DNA of 64,000 nucleotides, taken from positions 1,664,001-1,728,000 of the forward strand of contig NC_010125.1 in assembly GCF_000067045.1 (NCBI RefSeq), written 5' to 3'. The notes beneath the pieces were generated by a model. The model did not search any database and was not told the DNA's origin. It worked only from the letters and a program-made list of their open reading frames with translations. Each line of letters starts with the position of its first letter. The first letter of the stretch is position 1. Shown piece after piece: positions 44,777 to 53,710 of this stretch. The stretch comes from Gluconacetobacter diazotrophicus PA1 5 (GTDB taxonomy: Bacteria > Pseudomonadota > Alphaproteobacteria > Acetobacterales > Acetobacteraceae). The translations under genes and the position numbers were made by a program.

Positions 44777-47032
44777 ATGAGTGGTGACATCGACATGAAC
44801 GGCGACATGGACGACATCCTCCAGATTTTCTTTCAGGAGTGTGACGAACAGCTTCAGGAGCTTGAGCGCGGGCTGTCGGCACTTTCGGACGGCGAATCCG
44901 GGCACGAGACCATCAATGCCGTCTTTCGAGCCGTGCACTCCATCAAGGGGGGCGCGGCCTCATTCGGACTCGAAAACCTCGTGCGCTTCGCGCATGTATT
45001 CGAAAGCTCCCTGGACGGTCTGCGTTCCGACCGTATCTCGCCGACGCCCGAGATCATCAAGACCTTCCTCAAGGCGATGGACGTTCTCAGCGACCTGGTG
45101 GCCGAGGCCCGCGATGGGGCGTCCGTGGATCACGGACGTGTCGCCGAAAGCCAGGCGGAACTCGAGACCCTCATCAACGGCGATGGTGCGCCGAAAAAGA
45201 CGGAAGATGTCATTCCGGCGGATTTCGTCCCGGTCCCGATGGATTTCGTCCCGGTTCCCGTGGATTTCGAGCCGGTGGCGGTGGATTTCAGTTTCGACGA
45301 GGAACCCGCGCCTGCCGCTCCCGCCGCTTCGCACCTCGTCGTCACGTTCCGCCCGCATGATGCCATGTACGAGCGCGGAGACGATGCCAGGAACATCCTG
45401 ATCGGGCTTGCGGACGCGGCATCCGCCTATGGCGGAGTGGGAACGGGCACCTGCGATGTTTCGGCGCTTCCGGCCTTCGCGTCGCTGGACCCCGAAATCT
45501 CCTACCTGTCGTGGCGCGTCGTTCTTCCCTCCGAGGTAACGGAGGAGAGCGTCCGGGCCGTGTTCGACTGGGTCGGCGATGTGTGCGACCTCACGGTGTC
45601 CCGCGGTGACGACCAGGAACCGGATCAGGACGAGGCGGCGCTGCCCGCACCGGATGCCGTCGCATCGGATGCAGGGGTACCGGAGGCCGAGGACGCGGCG
45701 GTATTGCTGCCGGCGTCCAGCCCGCCCCAGGACACGCCTGTCCACGTGGCGCCGGCGCCCGAGGCACCCCCGGCCACCGGGGGCGGTGGCGGGGCGCCGG
45801 TCCGTCGGCCCGAGCAGGCATCCATCCGTGTCGATCTTCACCGGATCGACGACCTGATGGACCTTGTGGGTGAACTGGTCATCGCGCAGGCGGCGATCGA
45901 ATCCCTGTCCCGACGGGACGATTCCTCGGCAATGCGGGAACTGGTGGAGAGTGTCACCAGCATGCAGTCCCTGACACGCGACATCCAGGACGCCGTCATG
46001 GCGGTCCGGGCGCAGCCGGTGCGCAGCGTGTTCCAGCGCATGCAGCGCGTGGTGCGCGAGGCGTGTTCGATGACCGACAAGGATGTCGTCCTGACGCTGG
46101 AGGGTGAAGACACCGAAGTCGACCGGACATTGGTCGAGAAGCTGACCGACCCGCTCACCCACATGCTGCGCAATGCGGTCGATCATGGCATCGAGAAGAC
46201 GGAGGACCGCCTGGCAGCCGGCAAGTCCGCGACCGGCCACGTTCTTCTGTCCGCGGCGCACCGTTCCGGGCGCATCCTGATCACGATCAGGGATGACGGG
46301 GGCGGCATCAATCGCGAGCGTGTCCTCGCGACGGCGATCTCGCGCGGCATCGTCGCGCCGGACGCGGTCCTGACCGATGACGAGATCAACAATCTTCTCT
46401 TCGCGCCCGGCTTTTCGACAGCGGCAAAGGTGTCCGACCTGTCCGGGCGCGGCGTGGGCATGGATGTCGTCAAGCAGGCGATCCTCAGCCTTGGCGGCCG
46501 GATCACGATCAGCAGCGTGCGGGGCGAGGGAACCACGTTCTGCCTCAGCCTTCCTCTGACCCTGGCCGTGCTGGACGGCATGCTGGTCAGTGCCGGCGAT
46601 TCCATGATGGTCATTCCGGTGTCATCCGTGGTGGAAACCATGATGATCGACCATCAGGACGTCTACACCCTGCCGGGGGGAGGGAACGTGATCTCGATCC
46701 GCGGCAGTTGCATGCCGCTGGTGCCGCTGGGTAAGGAACTGGGCCTGTCGTCGGCCGGGTCCGATGAACGGTCGGACGAGGCCGTCATCCTGGTCGTCGA
46801 AAACGAGTCGGGTGCCCGGGCGGCGCTGATCGTGGACAAGATCCACGACCAGACGCAGGTCGTCATCAAGAGCATGGAGAAGAATTACCGGCAGATCCCC
46901 GGCGTCTCGGCGGCGACCATTCTTGGCGACGGCAGCGTTTCCCTGATCCTCGACGTGCCGGGCCTGATCGCCTCCGTCATCGGGCGTATCGATACCAAGC
47001 CCCCGGGGGCCCGCACAGGGTTGGCGGCGTAA
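44777..47032 (+). CDS. cheA: Chemotaxis histidine kinase CheA
   Basis: 751 residues with AGGGAGGAGC before the ATG. Domains in order: Hpt with the phospho-His 54 in FRAVHSIKGGAASFG; a variable linker/P2 part with a threefold 7-residue repeat; dimerisation helices (VDLHRIDDLMDLVGELVIAQ); HATPase with DPLTHMLRNAVDHGIE, DDGGGI and DLSGRGVGMDVV; and a CheW-like regulatory domain (VIPVSSVVETM to the end). All catalytic boxes are intact. It receives receptor signals through CheW and phosphorylates the CheY proteins and CheB. Confidence 0.98.
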   Translation: MSGDIDMNGDMDDILQIFFQECDEQLQELERGLSALSDGESGHETINAVFRAVHSIKGGAASFGLENLVRFAHVFESSLDGLRSDRISPTPEIIKTFLKAMDVLSDLVAEARDGASVDHGRVAESQAELETLINGDGAPKKTEDVIPADFVPVPMDFVPVPVDFEPVAVDFSFDEEPAPAAPAASHLVVTFRPHDAMYERGDDARNILIGLADAASAYGGVGTGTCDVSALPAFASLDPEISYLSWRVVLPSEVTEESVRAVFDWVGDVCDLTVSRGDDQEPDQDEAALPAPDAVASDAGVPEAEDAAVLLPASSPPQDTPVHVAPAPEAPPATGGGGGAPVRRPEQASIRVDLHRIDDLMDLVGELVIAQAAIESLSRRDDSSAMRELVESVTSMQSLTRDIQDAVMAVRAQPVRSVFQRMQRVVREACSMTDKDVVLTLEGEDTEVDRTLVEKLTDPLTHMLRNAVDHGIEKTEDRLAAGKSATGHVLLSAAHRSGRILITIRDDGGGINRERVLATAISRGIVAPDAVLTDDEINNLLFAPGFSTAAKVSDLSGRGVGMDVVKQAILSLGGRITISSVRGEGTTFCLSLPLTLAVLDGMLVSAGDSMMVIPVSSVVETMMIDHQDVYTLPGGGNVISIRGSCMPLVPLGKELGLSSAGSDERSDEAVILVVENESGARAALIVDKIHDQTQVVIKSMEKNYRQIPGVSAATILGDGSVSLILDVPGLIASVIGRIDTKPPGARTGLAA
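45221..45292 (+). repeat. 21-nt tandem repeat in cheA
   Basis: Three full copies and a partial fourth of GATTTCGTCCCGGTCCCGATG and variants, in frame, encode DFVPVPM, DFVPVPV, DFEPVAV and DF. It lengthens the linker after the Hpt domain. Confidence 0.85.
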
Positions 47033-47074
47033 CAAAACCGCAGTATGGCGATCAGTATTCAGCAGGGAACCGAC

Positions 47075-47536
47075 ATGACGGAAGAAGCAGGGACCGAAGA
47101 CGCCAAAATCGTGAAGATGATCGTATTCGTCGTAGGGGAACAGGAATACTGCATACCGATCCTGAGTGTCCGCGAGATCCGGAAATTCGAAAAGACGACC
47201 GCGCTGCCCTATGCCCCGGCCTATGTATGCGGGGCCATCAACCTGCGGGGCGTCATCCTCACGGTGATCGACCTGGCGGTCTATCTGAACGTGAAGCCGG
47301 AGGCCGACAATCCGCGCCGGGTCGTGGTGATCGTCGAATCGAGCAACGGCATCGTGTGCGGGATTCTGGTCGATCGGGTCATCGACATGGCCGACGTCAA
47401 TCTCGGCGAAATCCAGGCGGTGTCCGAGGAAGGCAGCAGCCTTAGCGGGCTGGTCATGATCGGCGACCGGATCATCGGCGTTCTTCGCCTGGATACTGTC
47501 GTGGGCGAGCTGGTGGGGAACGCGATTCCCGAATGA
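47075..47536 (+). CDS. cheW: Chemotaxis coupling protein CheW
   Basis: 153 residues from the ATG with AGGGA upstream; ATG 47045 adds ten residues. MIVFVVGEQEYCIPILSVRE, APAYVCGAINLRGVILTVID and GIVCGILVDRVIDMADV are the CheW fold motifs. It bridges receptors and CheA. It overlaps cheR by four bases. Confidence 0.96.
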   Translation: MTEEAGTEDAKIVKMIVFVVGEQEYCIPILSVREIRKFEKTTALPYAPAYVCGAINLRGVILTVIDLAVYLNVKPEADNPRRVVVIVESSNGIVCGILVDRVIDMADVNLGEIQAVSEEGSSLSGLVMIGDRIIGVLRLDTVVGELVGNAIPE

Positions 47537-48375
47537 TGGACATGACGTCAGCCGGCGGTCCCGATTACACGGATGCCGATTTCCAGACCGTGCAGCGGAT
47601 CGCGCAGAAGGAAGCCGGAATATGCCTTCCGGATTCCAAGAAAACGCTGGTGTATTCGCGCGTGTCCCGCAGGGTGCGCGAACTTGGGCTGGCGTCGTTC
47701 CGCACGTATCTGGATTTCGTACAGGCCCCCGAAGGGCAGGACGAACTGGAAAAATTCATCTGCGTCCTGACGACCAACGTCACCAGCTTCTTTCGCGAGA
47801 AGAACCACTTCACCCACCTGAAGGAATTCGTCGTGCCGCGACTGGCGGCGAAGGCCCGTGCGGGAGGGCGTGGGCGATTGTGGTCGGCGGCCTGTTCGAC
47901 GGGGCAGGAGCCGTGGAGCATCGCCATGTCCGTCATGGCGGCGTTTCCCGAAGCGTCCTCGCACGACGTGCGTATCCTTGCGACGGACATCAATTCCGAC
48001 GTCGTGGCGCAGGCCGCGACCGGCATCTACCCGGAAGCGGAAGTCGAAGCCATTCCGGCGGGCAAGCGGGCCCAGTTCATGGAGCCATGCGGCGGCGGCG
48101 ACTTCCGCTTCACCGGCGGTATCTGTCGGCTGCCGGCGTTCCGCGTCCTCAACCTGAATGCCGACTGGCCGATAAAGGGAAGTTTTTCCGCCATCTTCTG
48201 CCGCAACGTCGTCATCTATTTCGATGAGGCCACAAGGGAACGTCTGTGGCGCCGCCTCGCCGACCGGCTCGAAGAGGGCGGCTTCCTCTATGTCGGCCAT
48301 TCCGAGAGGGTGGCGTCCAAAAGCGAGTGTGGCCTGGAGCAGGTTGCACCGACGATCTACAGGAAGGGTCACTGA
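47533..48375 (+). CDS. cheR: Chemotaxis protein methyltransferase CheR
   Basis: 280 residues. N-terminal CheR domain (FQTVQRIAQKEAGICLPDSK), then the SAM-binding part: TTNVTSFFREKNHFTHLKEF, LWSAACSTGQEPWSIAM, RILATDINSDVVAQA and SAIFCRNVVIYFDE. It methylates glutamates of the receptors; the GWEEF tail of the receptor at 42560 is a likely docking site. Confidence 0.97.
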   Translation: MMDMTSAGGPDYTDADFQTVQRIAQKEAGICLPDSKKTLVYSRVSRRVRELGLASFRTYLDFVQAPEGQDELEKFICVLTTNVTSFFREKNHFTHLKEFVVPRLAAKARAGGRGRLWSAACSTGQEPWSIAMSVMAAFPEASSHDVRILATDINSDVVAQAATGIYPEAEVEAIPAGKRAQFMEPCGGGDFRFTGGICRLPAFRVLNLNADWPIKGSFSAIFCRNVVIYFDEATRERLWRRLADRLEEGGFLYVGHSERVASKSECGLEQVAPTIYRKGH

Positions 48376-48378
48376 GCC

Positions 48379-49416
48379 ATGGAGAAGCCGATCAGGGTTC
48401 TCGTTGTTGACGACTCGCGGACAATAAGGGCGCTTATCAAGAGGTCCTTCGGCCAGAACCCGGATATCGTCGTTTGTGGCGAAGCGGCGAACCCGATCGA
48501 GGCGCGGGACCTGATCATCCAGGATCAGCCGGACGTCATCACGCTCGATGTCGAGATGCCCGGCATGAACGGTCTCCAGTTCCTGGAGAAGATCATGCGA
48601 CTGCGCCCGATTCCGGTCGTGATGGTATCCAGCCTGACCGCGCGGGGTGCCGACACGGCGATCACGGCCCTGCAGATGGGCGCGTTCGATTGTTTCCCGA
48701 AACCGTCCTCGGTCGTCGGCGCGGATGCTTTCGCCGGCCTGGCGCGGCTTGTCATCCAGGCCGCGCGTTCGCATCCCGTTGCCAGGCTTCCGCGTCGCGA
48801 CCCGGCGTCCCCGCCGCGCCAGCATGCGGACTGGGGGCATTCGATCGGGCTGATCGCGATCGGGGCCTCGACCGGTGGAGTCGAGGCGATCGAGGAAGTG
48901 CTGTCAGGCTTTCCCGCCCAGAGCCCACCCATCGTCATCTGCCAGCATATGCCCGCGCTTTTCACGGCCAGCTTCGCCAACAGGCTGGACCAGAAGATCG
49001 CGGCCCTGTCCATAGGTGAGGCAAGGGATGGCGAGGTGCTGGCGCCCGGTGTCGTCAGGATCGCCCCGGGTGGGGACAGGCACACCGTGGTGGAACGGCG
49101 CGACGGCCGGTACGTGACGCGCCTGGTGAAATCACCGCCGGTCAGTGGCCACTGCCCCTCGGTGGATGTCCTGTTCGGCTCCGTTGCCAGGCAGGCCGGC
49201 AACGATGCCCTTGGCATTATCCTGACCGGCATGGGCCAGGATGGAGCCGAGGGCCTCCTTGCCATGCGGCATGCCGGGGCTCAGACGATTGCGCAGGACA
49301 AGGCGTCTGCGGTCGTTTATGGAATGCCTCGGATTGCAGCCGAGATCGGGGCGGCTTCCCGGATTGTCCCTCTTTGCCAGATCAGCGCCGCCGCCATGAC
49401 CGTTCATACGCGTTGA
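48379..49416 (+). CDS. cheB: Chemotaxis methylesterase CheB
   Basis: 345 residues, three bases after cheR. Receiver with phospho-Asp in DVITLDVEMPGMNG, linker, then the esterase: catalytic Ser in IAIGASTGGVEAIEE, His in VICQHMPALFTASF and Asp in ILTGMGQDGAEGL. It removes receptor methyl groups after phosphorylation by CheA and so provides adaptation. Confidence 0.97.
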   Translation: MEKPIRVLVVDDSRTIRALIKRSFGQNPDIVVCGEAANPIEARDLIIQDQPDVITLDVEMPGMNGLQFLEKIMRLRPIPVVMVSSLTARGADTAITALQMGAFDCFPKPSSVVGADAFAGLARLVIQAARSHPVARLPRRDPASPPRQHADWGHSIGLIAIGASTGGVEAIEEVLSGFPAQSPPIVICQHMPALFTASFANRLDQKIAALSIGEARDGEVLAPGVVRIAPGGDRHTVVERRDGRYVTRLVKSPPVSGHCPSVDVLFGSVARQAGNDALGIILTGMGQDGAEGLLAMRHAGAQTIAQDKASAVVYGMPRIAAEIGAASRIVPLCQISAAAMTVHTR

Positions 49417-49502
49417 CGTGACATATCGGCGGGAAACCGCACAGTAGCGCTTGATGCCGGCGACATCGGCCGGAATTTGGACAAAGAGAGAAAGGGGAGG
49501 CA

Positions 49503-49892
49503 ATGCCAGCCGCTTCACAGATCAGGTCACTCATCGTCGACGACCAGTCCTCTATCCGCCAGGTTCTGGCCAACAGCCTGGCTCAGCTCGGTTTTACCAA
49601 TATCGCGCAGAGAAAGGATGGCAAGGAAGCTGTCGAATATCTGGACCAGAACCAGACCCATCTGGTGATTTCGGACTTCAACATGCCCGTCATGGACGGC
49701 CTGGCTCTACTGCGTGCTGTCCGAGGCAATCCGAAGACCCAGAAAGTCGCCTTCATCATCCTGACCAGCGAGGCCAGCAAGGACCTTGTTCAAGAGGCCG
49801 TCAAGGCCGGCGTGAACAACTTCCTCGCCAAGCCGTATACCGTGGCGAAGCTGCGGGAGGTTCTGGAAAAGGTGTTCGGACCTATAACGTGA
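49503..49892 (+). CDS. cheY: Chemotaxis response regulator CheY (second copy)
   Basis: 129 residues. Receiver with acidic residues in SLIVDDQSSIRQ, phospho-Asp in LVISDFNMPVMDGL, Thr in IILTSEA and Lys in FLAKPYT. The sequence is clearly different from the first CheY, so it is not a recent duplicate. In systems with two CheY one may bind the motor and the other act as phosphate sink; which does which cannot be told here. GGGGAGG lies before the ATG. cheD overlaps its stop. Confidence 0.94.
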   Translation: MPAASQIRSLIVDDQSSIRQVLANSLAQLGFTNIAQRKDGKEAVEYLDQNQTHLVISDFNMPVMDGLALLRAVRGNPKTQKVAFIILTSEASKDLVQEAVKAGVNNFLAKPYTVAKLREVLEKVFGPIT

Positions 49893-50347
49893 CGACAGCC
49901 TCCACGCTTGCGACAGTTGTACAGGGCGAAGTGATGATCTCGGACGATCCTTCGGTCGTCCTGGGCACGCTGCTTGGCTCCTGTATTTCGATCTGTATGT
50001 ACGATCCGGTCGCGCGCGTTGGTGGCATGAACCATTTTCTGCTTCCGGGGGGCGGCGAAGGCCACGACGGTACGGCGATGCGGTTCGGCGTCAACTCGAT
50101 GGAAATGCTTGTGAACGGGATTCTCAAGGCTGGCGGAAACCGGACGCGTCTCCTGTGCAAGGCGTTCGGAGGGGCTGCCGTCGTGCCTTCCCTGGGCCGG
50201 GTCGGGCGGGAGAATATTCGTTTCGCGCTGAACTATCTTTCGACCGAGGGAATAACCTGCGTTTCGCAGAGCCTCGGCGGCAGTCAGGCGCGGCGTGTAC
50301 GGTTCTGGGCCGATCAGCGGCAGGGCGCAGCAGAGCCTGGTGCATGA
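49889..50347 (+). CDS. cheD: Receptor glutamine deamidase CheD (3' end frameshifted)
   Basis: 152 residues in this frame from a GTG overlapping the cheY stop (GTGA). The CheD catalytic Cys lies in VVLGTLLGSCISICMYDPVA, the His in VGGMNHFLLPGG, and the Thr/Ser region in LLCKAFGGAAVV. CheD deamidates receptor Gln residues. The frame ends early after VRFWADQRQGAAEPGA. The next frame continues with SGRAQQ and runs on to a CheD-like end SGSDVELF at 50450, so one G too many seems present in GGG at 50307-50309. The intact gene would be 186 residues, a normal CheD length. Confidence 0.9.
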   Translation: MTTASTLATVVQGEVMISDDPSVVLGTLLGSCISICMYDPVARVGGMNHFLLPGGGEGHDGTAMRFGVNSMEMLVNGILKAGGNRTRLLCKAFGGAAVVPSLGRVGRENIRFALNYLSTEGITCVSQSLGGSQARRVRFWADQRQGAAEPGA

Positions 50348-50450
50348 CGCACAGGCCATCGGGCGGCAGGAAGTGGCCTATAGCCGGCGCGAGGCGGAAG
50401 CCGAGCAGAAATGGGCCAAGGAGTCCGGCTCCGACGTTGAACTGTTTTGA
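50313..50450 (+). pseudogene. Out-of-frame C-terminus of cheD
   Basis: In the +1 frame this stretch reads ISGRAQQSLVHDAQAIGRQE and ends GSDVELF before TGA 50448. If one G of 50307-50309 is removed the join reads RFWPISGRA, which looks like ordinary CheD. All codons are open between the join and the stop, unlike random sequence. Confidence 0.7.
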
Positions 50451-50479
50451 GTGTCCGGGCCCAAAAGAGAGAGATCACG

Positions 50480-50866
50480 ATGGAAACGCACTCCGCCCCG
50501 ACGCAGAAGGTGCCGGGCAGGGATGTCACGGTGCAGGAGGCCATGACACGGGTCACGTGGCTTCTGGACGAAGCCTGCGCGGATCTGCTCGGCGCCCAGC
50601 AGGCCGTGGACGATTGCGTGACAAAGGTCGTGATCGGGGAAGAGGAGATGCGCAGTCTCCAGAAACTGGATTCGGCGACGCAGATCATCGAAGCCGTGGC
50701 GACGATCCTGCGGAACCTGACATGCCTTTCCACCACCTGGAAGACAGCCACCGTCAGCACGGCCGGCCTCTATGACGGGGTGAAGCTCAGCGCCGTTCAG
50801 CAAGTGCTGAGGGGCGAGAGCGCGCCGGACATGACGCATCCTTCCGGCGAGATCGATTTTTTCTGA
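50480..50866 (+). CDS. Small che-operon protein with CheZ-like DxxxQ motif (cheU position)
   Basis: 128 residues from the ATG with GAGAGA upstream. Almost fully helical. The stretch LQKLDSATQIIEAVATIL has Asp and Gln four residues apart, as in the CheY-P phosphatase CheZ (D-x-x-x-Q in a helix after Leu). The chain ends GEIDFF, a short acidic-aromatic tail like the CheY-binding tail of CheZ. At this site Caulobacter has cheU. It could be a compact CheY-P phosphatase; homology to CheZ is not shown by overall sequence, so the function is a hypothesis. Confidence 0.7.
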   Translation: METHSAPTQKVPGRDVTVQEAMTRVTWLLDEACADLLGAQQAVDDCVTKVVIGEEEMRSLQKLDSATQIIEAVATILRNLTCLSTTWKTATVSTAGLYDGVKLSAVQQVLRGESAPDMTHPSGEIDFF

Positions 50867-50888
50867 CAGGTTACGACACGCTGTCGAT

Positions 50889-51641
50889 TCAGAACGGAAG
50901 AACGTTATCCAGGATCTGCTGCCCGTATCGCGGCGTCTGGAGCTTGGTCAACTGACCGCGTCCGCCATATGAAATCCGGGCCTCGGCGATCCTGTCATGG
51001 GTCACCGTGTTATCTTCCGTGATGTCCTGGGGCCGGACGACGCCGCTGACCATAAGCTGCCGCAATTCGCCGTTGACCCTGACTTCCTGGCGGGCCACCA
51101 CGACGAAATTGCCGTTCGGCAAGACCTGCGTGATCGTCCCGCCCAGGGTGAGGCCGACTGCCTCGGTCCTGGTGATCCTGCCTGTTGCCGTGTTGGCGGT
51201 GGCGCTGCTCGTGTTGAGGGCGCTCGAACTGGAAAGGTGTGACGCCACCTTGCCCTTGAGGCCGAAGATGCTGGGAATGCCGAAATCTTCGGACCCGCTG
51301 CCGGCAGCCGACGTATTGTTGACGATGTTGGCGTTGTCGGCCACCTGCACGATGATCGTGATAAGGTCGCCAACCTGCGATGCCCGCTGGTCCTTGAAGA
51401 AGGATCGGCTTCCCGGTCGCCACAGACTACCGACTTCCGTAGGCGGCGCCTGGAGCGGCGGCATCGGCATCGTGACCGGCCGGTAATCGGGACTCTGCGT
51501 CGGGTCCGATGTCGTGGTCATGCGCGGCGGATGGCCGTTCTCGCTGAGATCCGACAGGCCGGCACATCCGGTCAGGAACAGCAGGCCTGCCATGGCCGCG
51601 CCCGCTAGGTAATATTGCGTCACTGAAAGGTCCCAACGCAT
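50889..51641 (-). CDS. flgH: Flagellar L-ring lipoprotein FlgH
   Basis: 250 residues. The lipobox AGLLFLTGC is near residue 26. FlgH motifs follow: GSLWRPGSRSFFKDQRASQV, GDLITIIVQVADNANI, LPNGNFVVVARQEVRVN and the C-terminal YGGRGQLTKLQTPRYGQQI. It forms the L ring in the outer membrane. Last gene of flgG-flgA-flgH; it converges on the che operon 22 nt away. Confidence 0.97.
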   Translation of the reverse strand: MRWDLSVTQYYLAGAAMAGLLFLTGCAGLSDLSENGHPPRMTTTSDPTQSPDYRPVTMPMPPLQAPPTEVGSLWRPGSRSFFKDQRASQVGDLITIIVQVADNANIVNNTSAAGSGSEDFGIPSIFGLKGKVASHLSSSSALNTSSATANTATGRITRTEAVGLTLGGTITQVLPNGNFVVVARQEVRVNGELRQLMVSGVVRPQDITEDNTVTHDRIAEARISYGGRGQLTKLQTPRYGQQILDNVLPF

Positions 51642-51648
51642 CTGGCGA

Positions 51649-52671
51649 TTACCGGAACGAAGACTCCGCCCGCGTGTTCGGGCGGGCGGACGCGGTCAGA
51701 AGCCGCAGGGCGTTCGAATTCGAAGGCACGGCCGTCGATCTGGAATCGACCTGGATTTCCGATGCGCTGGTCACGCGGCCGGTCACGATCATGCCGCTGC
51801 CGACGTTCAGCGCATGCACATATTGGCCGTCACCGCCATCTTCCAGGGCCCTTCCGGTTGCGGCCAGGTGGATTCCGGGGACGGTGAACGCGATCAGGAT
51901 AGGATTGCCCTTATGCATCACGACCGACCTGTGCAGGTCCCGGTCCAGGACCGGCTGGCCGGCGACGACATTGTGCATGAGGGTCATGCCCTCGATCCCG
52001 CCCGCATCCGTCATCACGCCATCCGACAGGCGGCCGACATAGGCGTCGTCCACGCGCACGTCCGAGGAAGAAAGTACCGTATCGGCGGACAGCGCGCGCG
52101 CGAACACCAGCACCCTTTGCGCAGCGTGCACGGTCCCGGTCAGCATGAACGAATCCTGCGTCACGTCGCCGGTCGGATGCGTGCGATAGATTGTCGCGGA
52201 GAACCGGCCGCTGCGCTGATCCCAACTGACGTCCGACATGGTGACCGGCTTTGGATCGTCCGGCGCGACCATCAGGGGATGGAAATCGACCAGGTCGACC
52301 GAGAGAGGATCGGTCCCGCCGTCCGACAGGCTCCTGCGCACGAATTCGACAAAGAACTCCTTGTCGAGAAGCCGGCCGGCCCGCGTGATGGTGGCCAGTG
52401 CCGACGGCGACTGGTCGATCCAGTCCACGCCGAACTGGTCGGCAATGGCGATCAACTGGCCGCCGCCGACATGGATGCTGGCGCCGGGTGCAGGCGCCGG
52501 GCCGATGACCCTGTCCTCGCCCGGCTCCAGATCGGCAAAGAGATCCGACAGCCTGACCGTGTTCGATGTGATGACCGTGGCGCTTCGCAATGTCGCCGCG
52601 CATACGGAAGCAACGTGAAATGTCATCATGCCCGCAGCAGCGGTTGCCACAAGTGCTGCTCGCATGGACAC
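51649..52671 (-). CDS. flgA: P-ring assembly chaperone FlgA
   Basis: 340 residues with a signal peptide (AALVATAAAGMMTFHVASVCA). The C-terminal SAF domain carries VFARALSADTVLSSSDVRVD, QPVLDRDLHRSVVMHKGNPI and GRVTSASEIQVDS, typical for FlgA. It is longer than the 220-residue enteric protein, as in other alphaproteobacteria. FlgA guides FlgI into the P ring. It starts one base after flgG ends. Confidence 0.92.
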   Translation of the reverse strand: MSMRAALVATAAAGMMTFHVASVCAATLRSATVITSNTVRLSDLFADLEPGEDRVIGPAPAPGASIHVGGGQLIAIADQFGVDWIDQSPSALATITRAGRLLDKEFFVEFVRRSLSDGGTDPLSVDLVDFHPLMVAPDDPKPVTMSDVSWDQRSGRFSATIYRTHPTGDVTQDSFMLTGTVHAAQRVLVFARALSADTVLSSSDVRVDDAYVGRLSDGVMTDAGGIEGMTLMHNVVAGQPVLDRDLHRSVVMHKGNPILIAFTVPGIHLAATGRALEDGGDGQYVHALNVGSGMIVTGRVTSASEIQVDSRSTAVPSNSNALRLLTASARPNTRAESSFR

Positions 52672-52672
52672 G

Positions 52673-53461
52673 TTATTTCAGGTTCGTCAGCGTCTGAAGC
52701 ATTTCGTCCGAAGCGGTGATGACCTTGCTGTTCATCTCATAGGCGCGCTGCGCCGTGATCAGGTCCGTGATTTCGGTGACCACGTTGACGGACGATTCCT
52801 CGATGAATCCCTGCTGGATCAGGCCATACCCCTGGGCCTGGGGGGTGCCCAGGATCGCGTCACCCGACGACGTCGTCTGCGTGAACAGGTTCTGGCCCAT
52901 GGCGGCCAGCCCGTTCTCGTTCTGGAAGATCCCAAGCTGGATCTGGCCCGCGACCTGAGCCTGCGTCTGGCCGGATATCGTGTACTGGACCTGGCCGCTC
53001 TGATCGACGGTGATGTTCTCGGCGTTGTTCGGCAGGGTGATGTTCGGGCTCAGCGGATATCCGTCCGCGGTGACGATCGTGCCGTCTTCCGACAGCGAGA
53101 AGGTGCCGTCACGCGTATAGGCATATTCGCCCGATGGCAGCGTCACCTGGAAATAGCCCGGCCCCTGGATGGCCATGTCGAGCGCGTTGCTGGTCTGCTC
53201 CAGCGTGCCCTGTTCGTTGATCCGGTAGATTCCGGCGGTGCGAACACCCAGGCCGATCTGCGCGCCCGCGGGTACCAGGTCGCCCGTGTCGGAACTCATG
53301 GTCCCGACGCGCCGGACGTCCTGATAGATGAGATCCTGGAATTCCGCCCGGCGACGCTTGTAGCCGGTGGTCGTCATGTTCGCGATATTGTTGGAAATCG
53401 TATCGACGTTCGTCGTCTGAGCCTGCATGCCCGTGGCGGCAATATCAAGGGACGGCATCAT
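52673..53461 (-). CDS. flgG: Flagellar distal rod protein FlgG
   Basis: 262 residues: MMPSLDIAATGMQAQTTNVD, the rod motif TISNNIANMTTTGYKRRRAE, the central QGPGYFQVTLPSGEYAYTRD and the C-terminal ITDLITAQRAYEMNSKVITA. FlgG forms the distal rod. Divergent from flgF across a 228-base gap. Confidence 0.98.
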   Translation of the reverse strand: MMPSLDIAATGMQAQTTNVDTISNNIANMTTTGYKRRRAEFQDLIYQDVRRVGTMSSDTGDLVPAGAQIGLGVRTAGIYRINEQGTLEQTSNALDMAIQGPGYFQVTLPSGEYAYTRDGTFSLSEDGTIVTADGYPLSPNITLPNNAENITVDQSGQVQYTISGQTQAQVAGQIQLGIFQNENGLAAMGQNLFTQTTSSGDAILGTPQAQGYGLIQQGFIEESSVNVVTEITDLITAQRAYEMNSKVITASDEMLQTLTNLK

Positions 53462-53710
53462 GGGATGGCGGTACTCCGGATGTATTTCACGTCACGACCA
53501 TTGCCGGCATGCAGATATGGGCTACGGTGTGCCACGCGTATATAAAATGTAATGGATTGTCGTCCGCACGACGCGCTGGCCTTGGAAAAATAGGCGGACG
53601 CCACCGCCATGGCAAGGCCTTTTCTGAAGTGTTGCCGTTGTCATGGCGATCCGATATCCTGAATCGCAGGCGGGCCGCCCAGCCGGACCATGTCCTTCCG
53701 GAGCCGGATA

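Noticed and set aside
44960-46261. 433-codon open frame on the minus strand
   Set aside because: Antisense to cheA, no motif; high-GC shadow.
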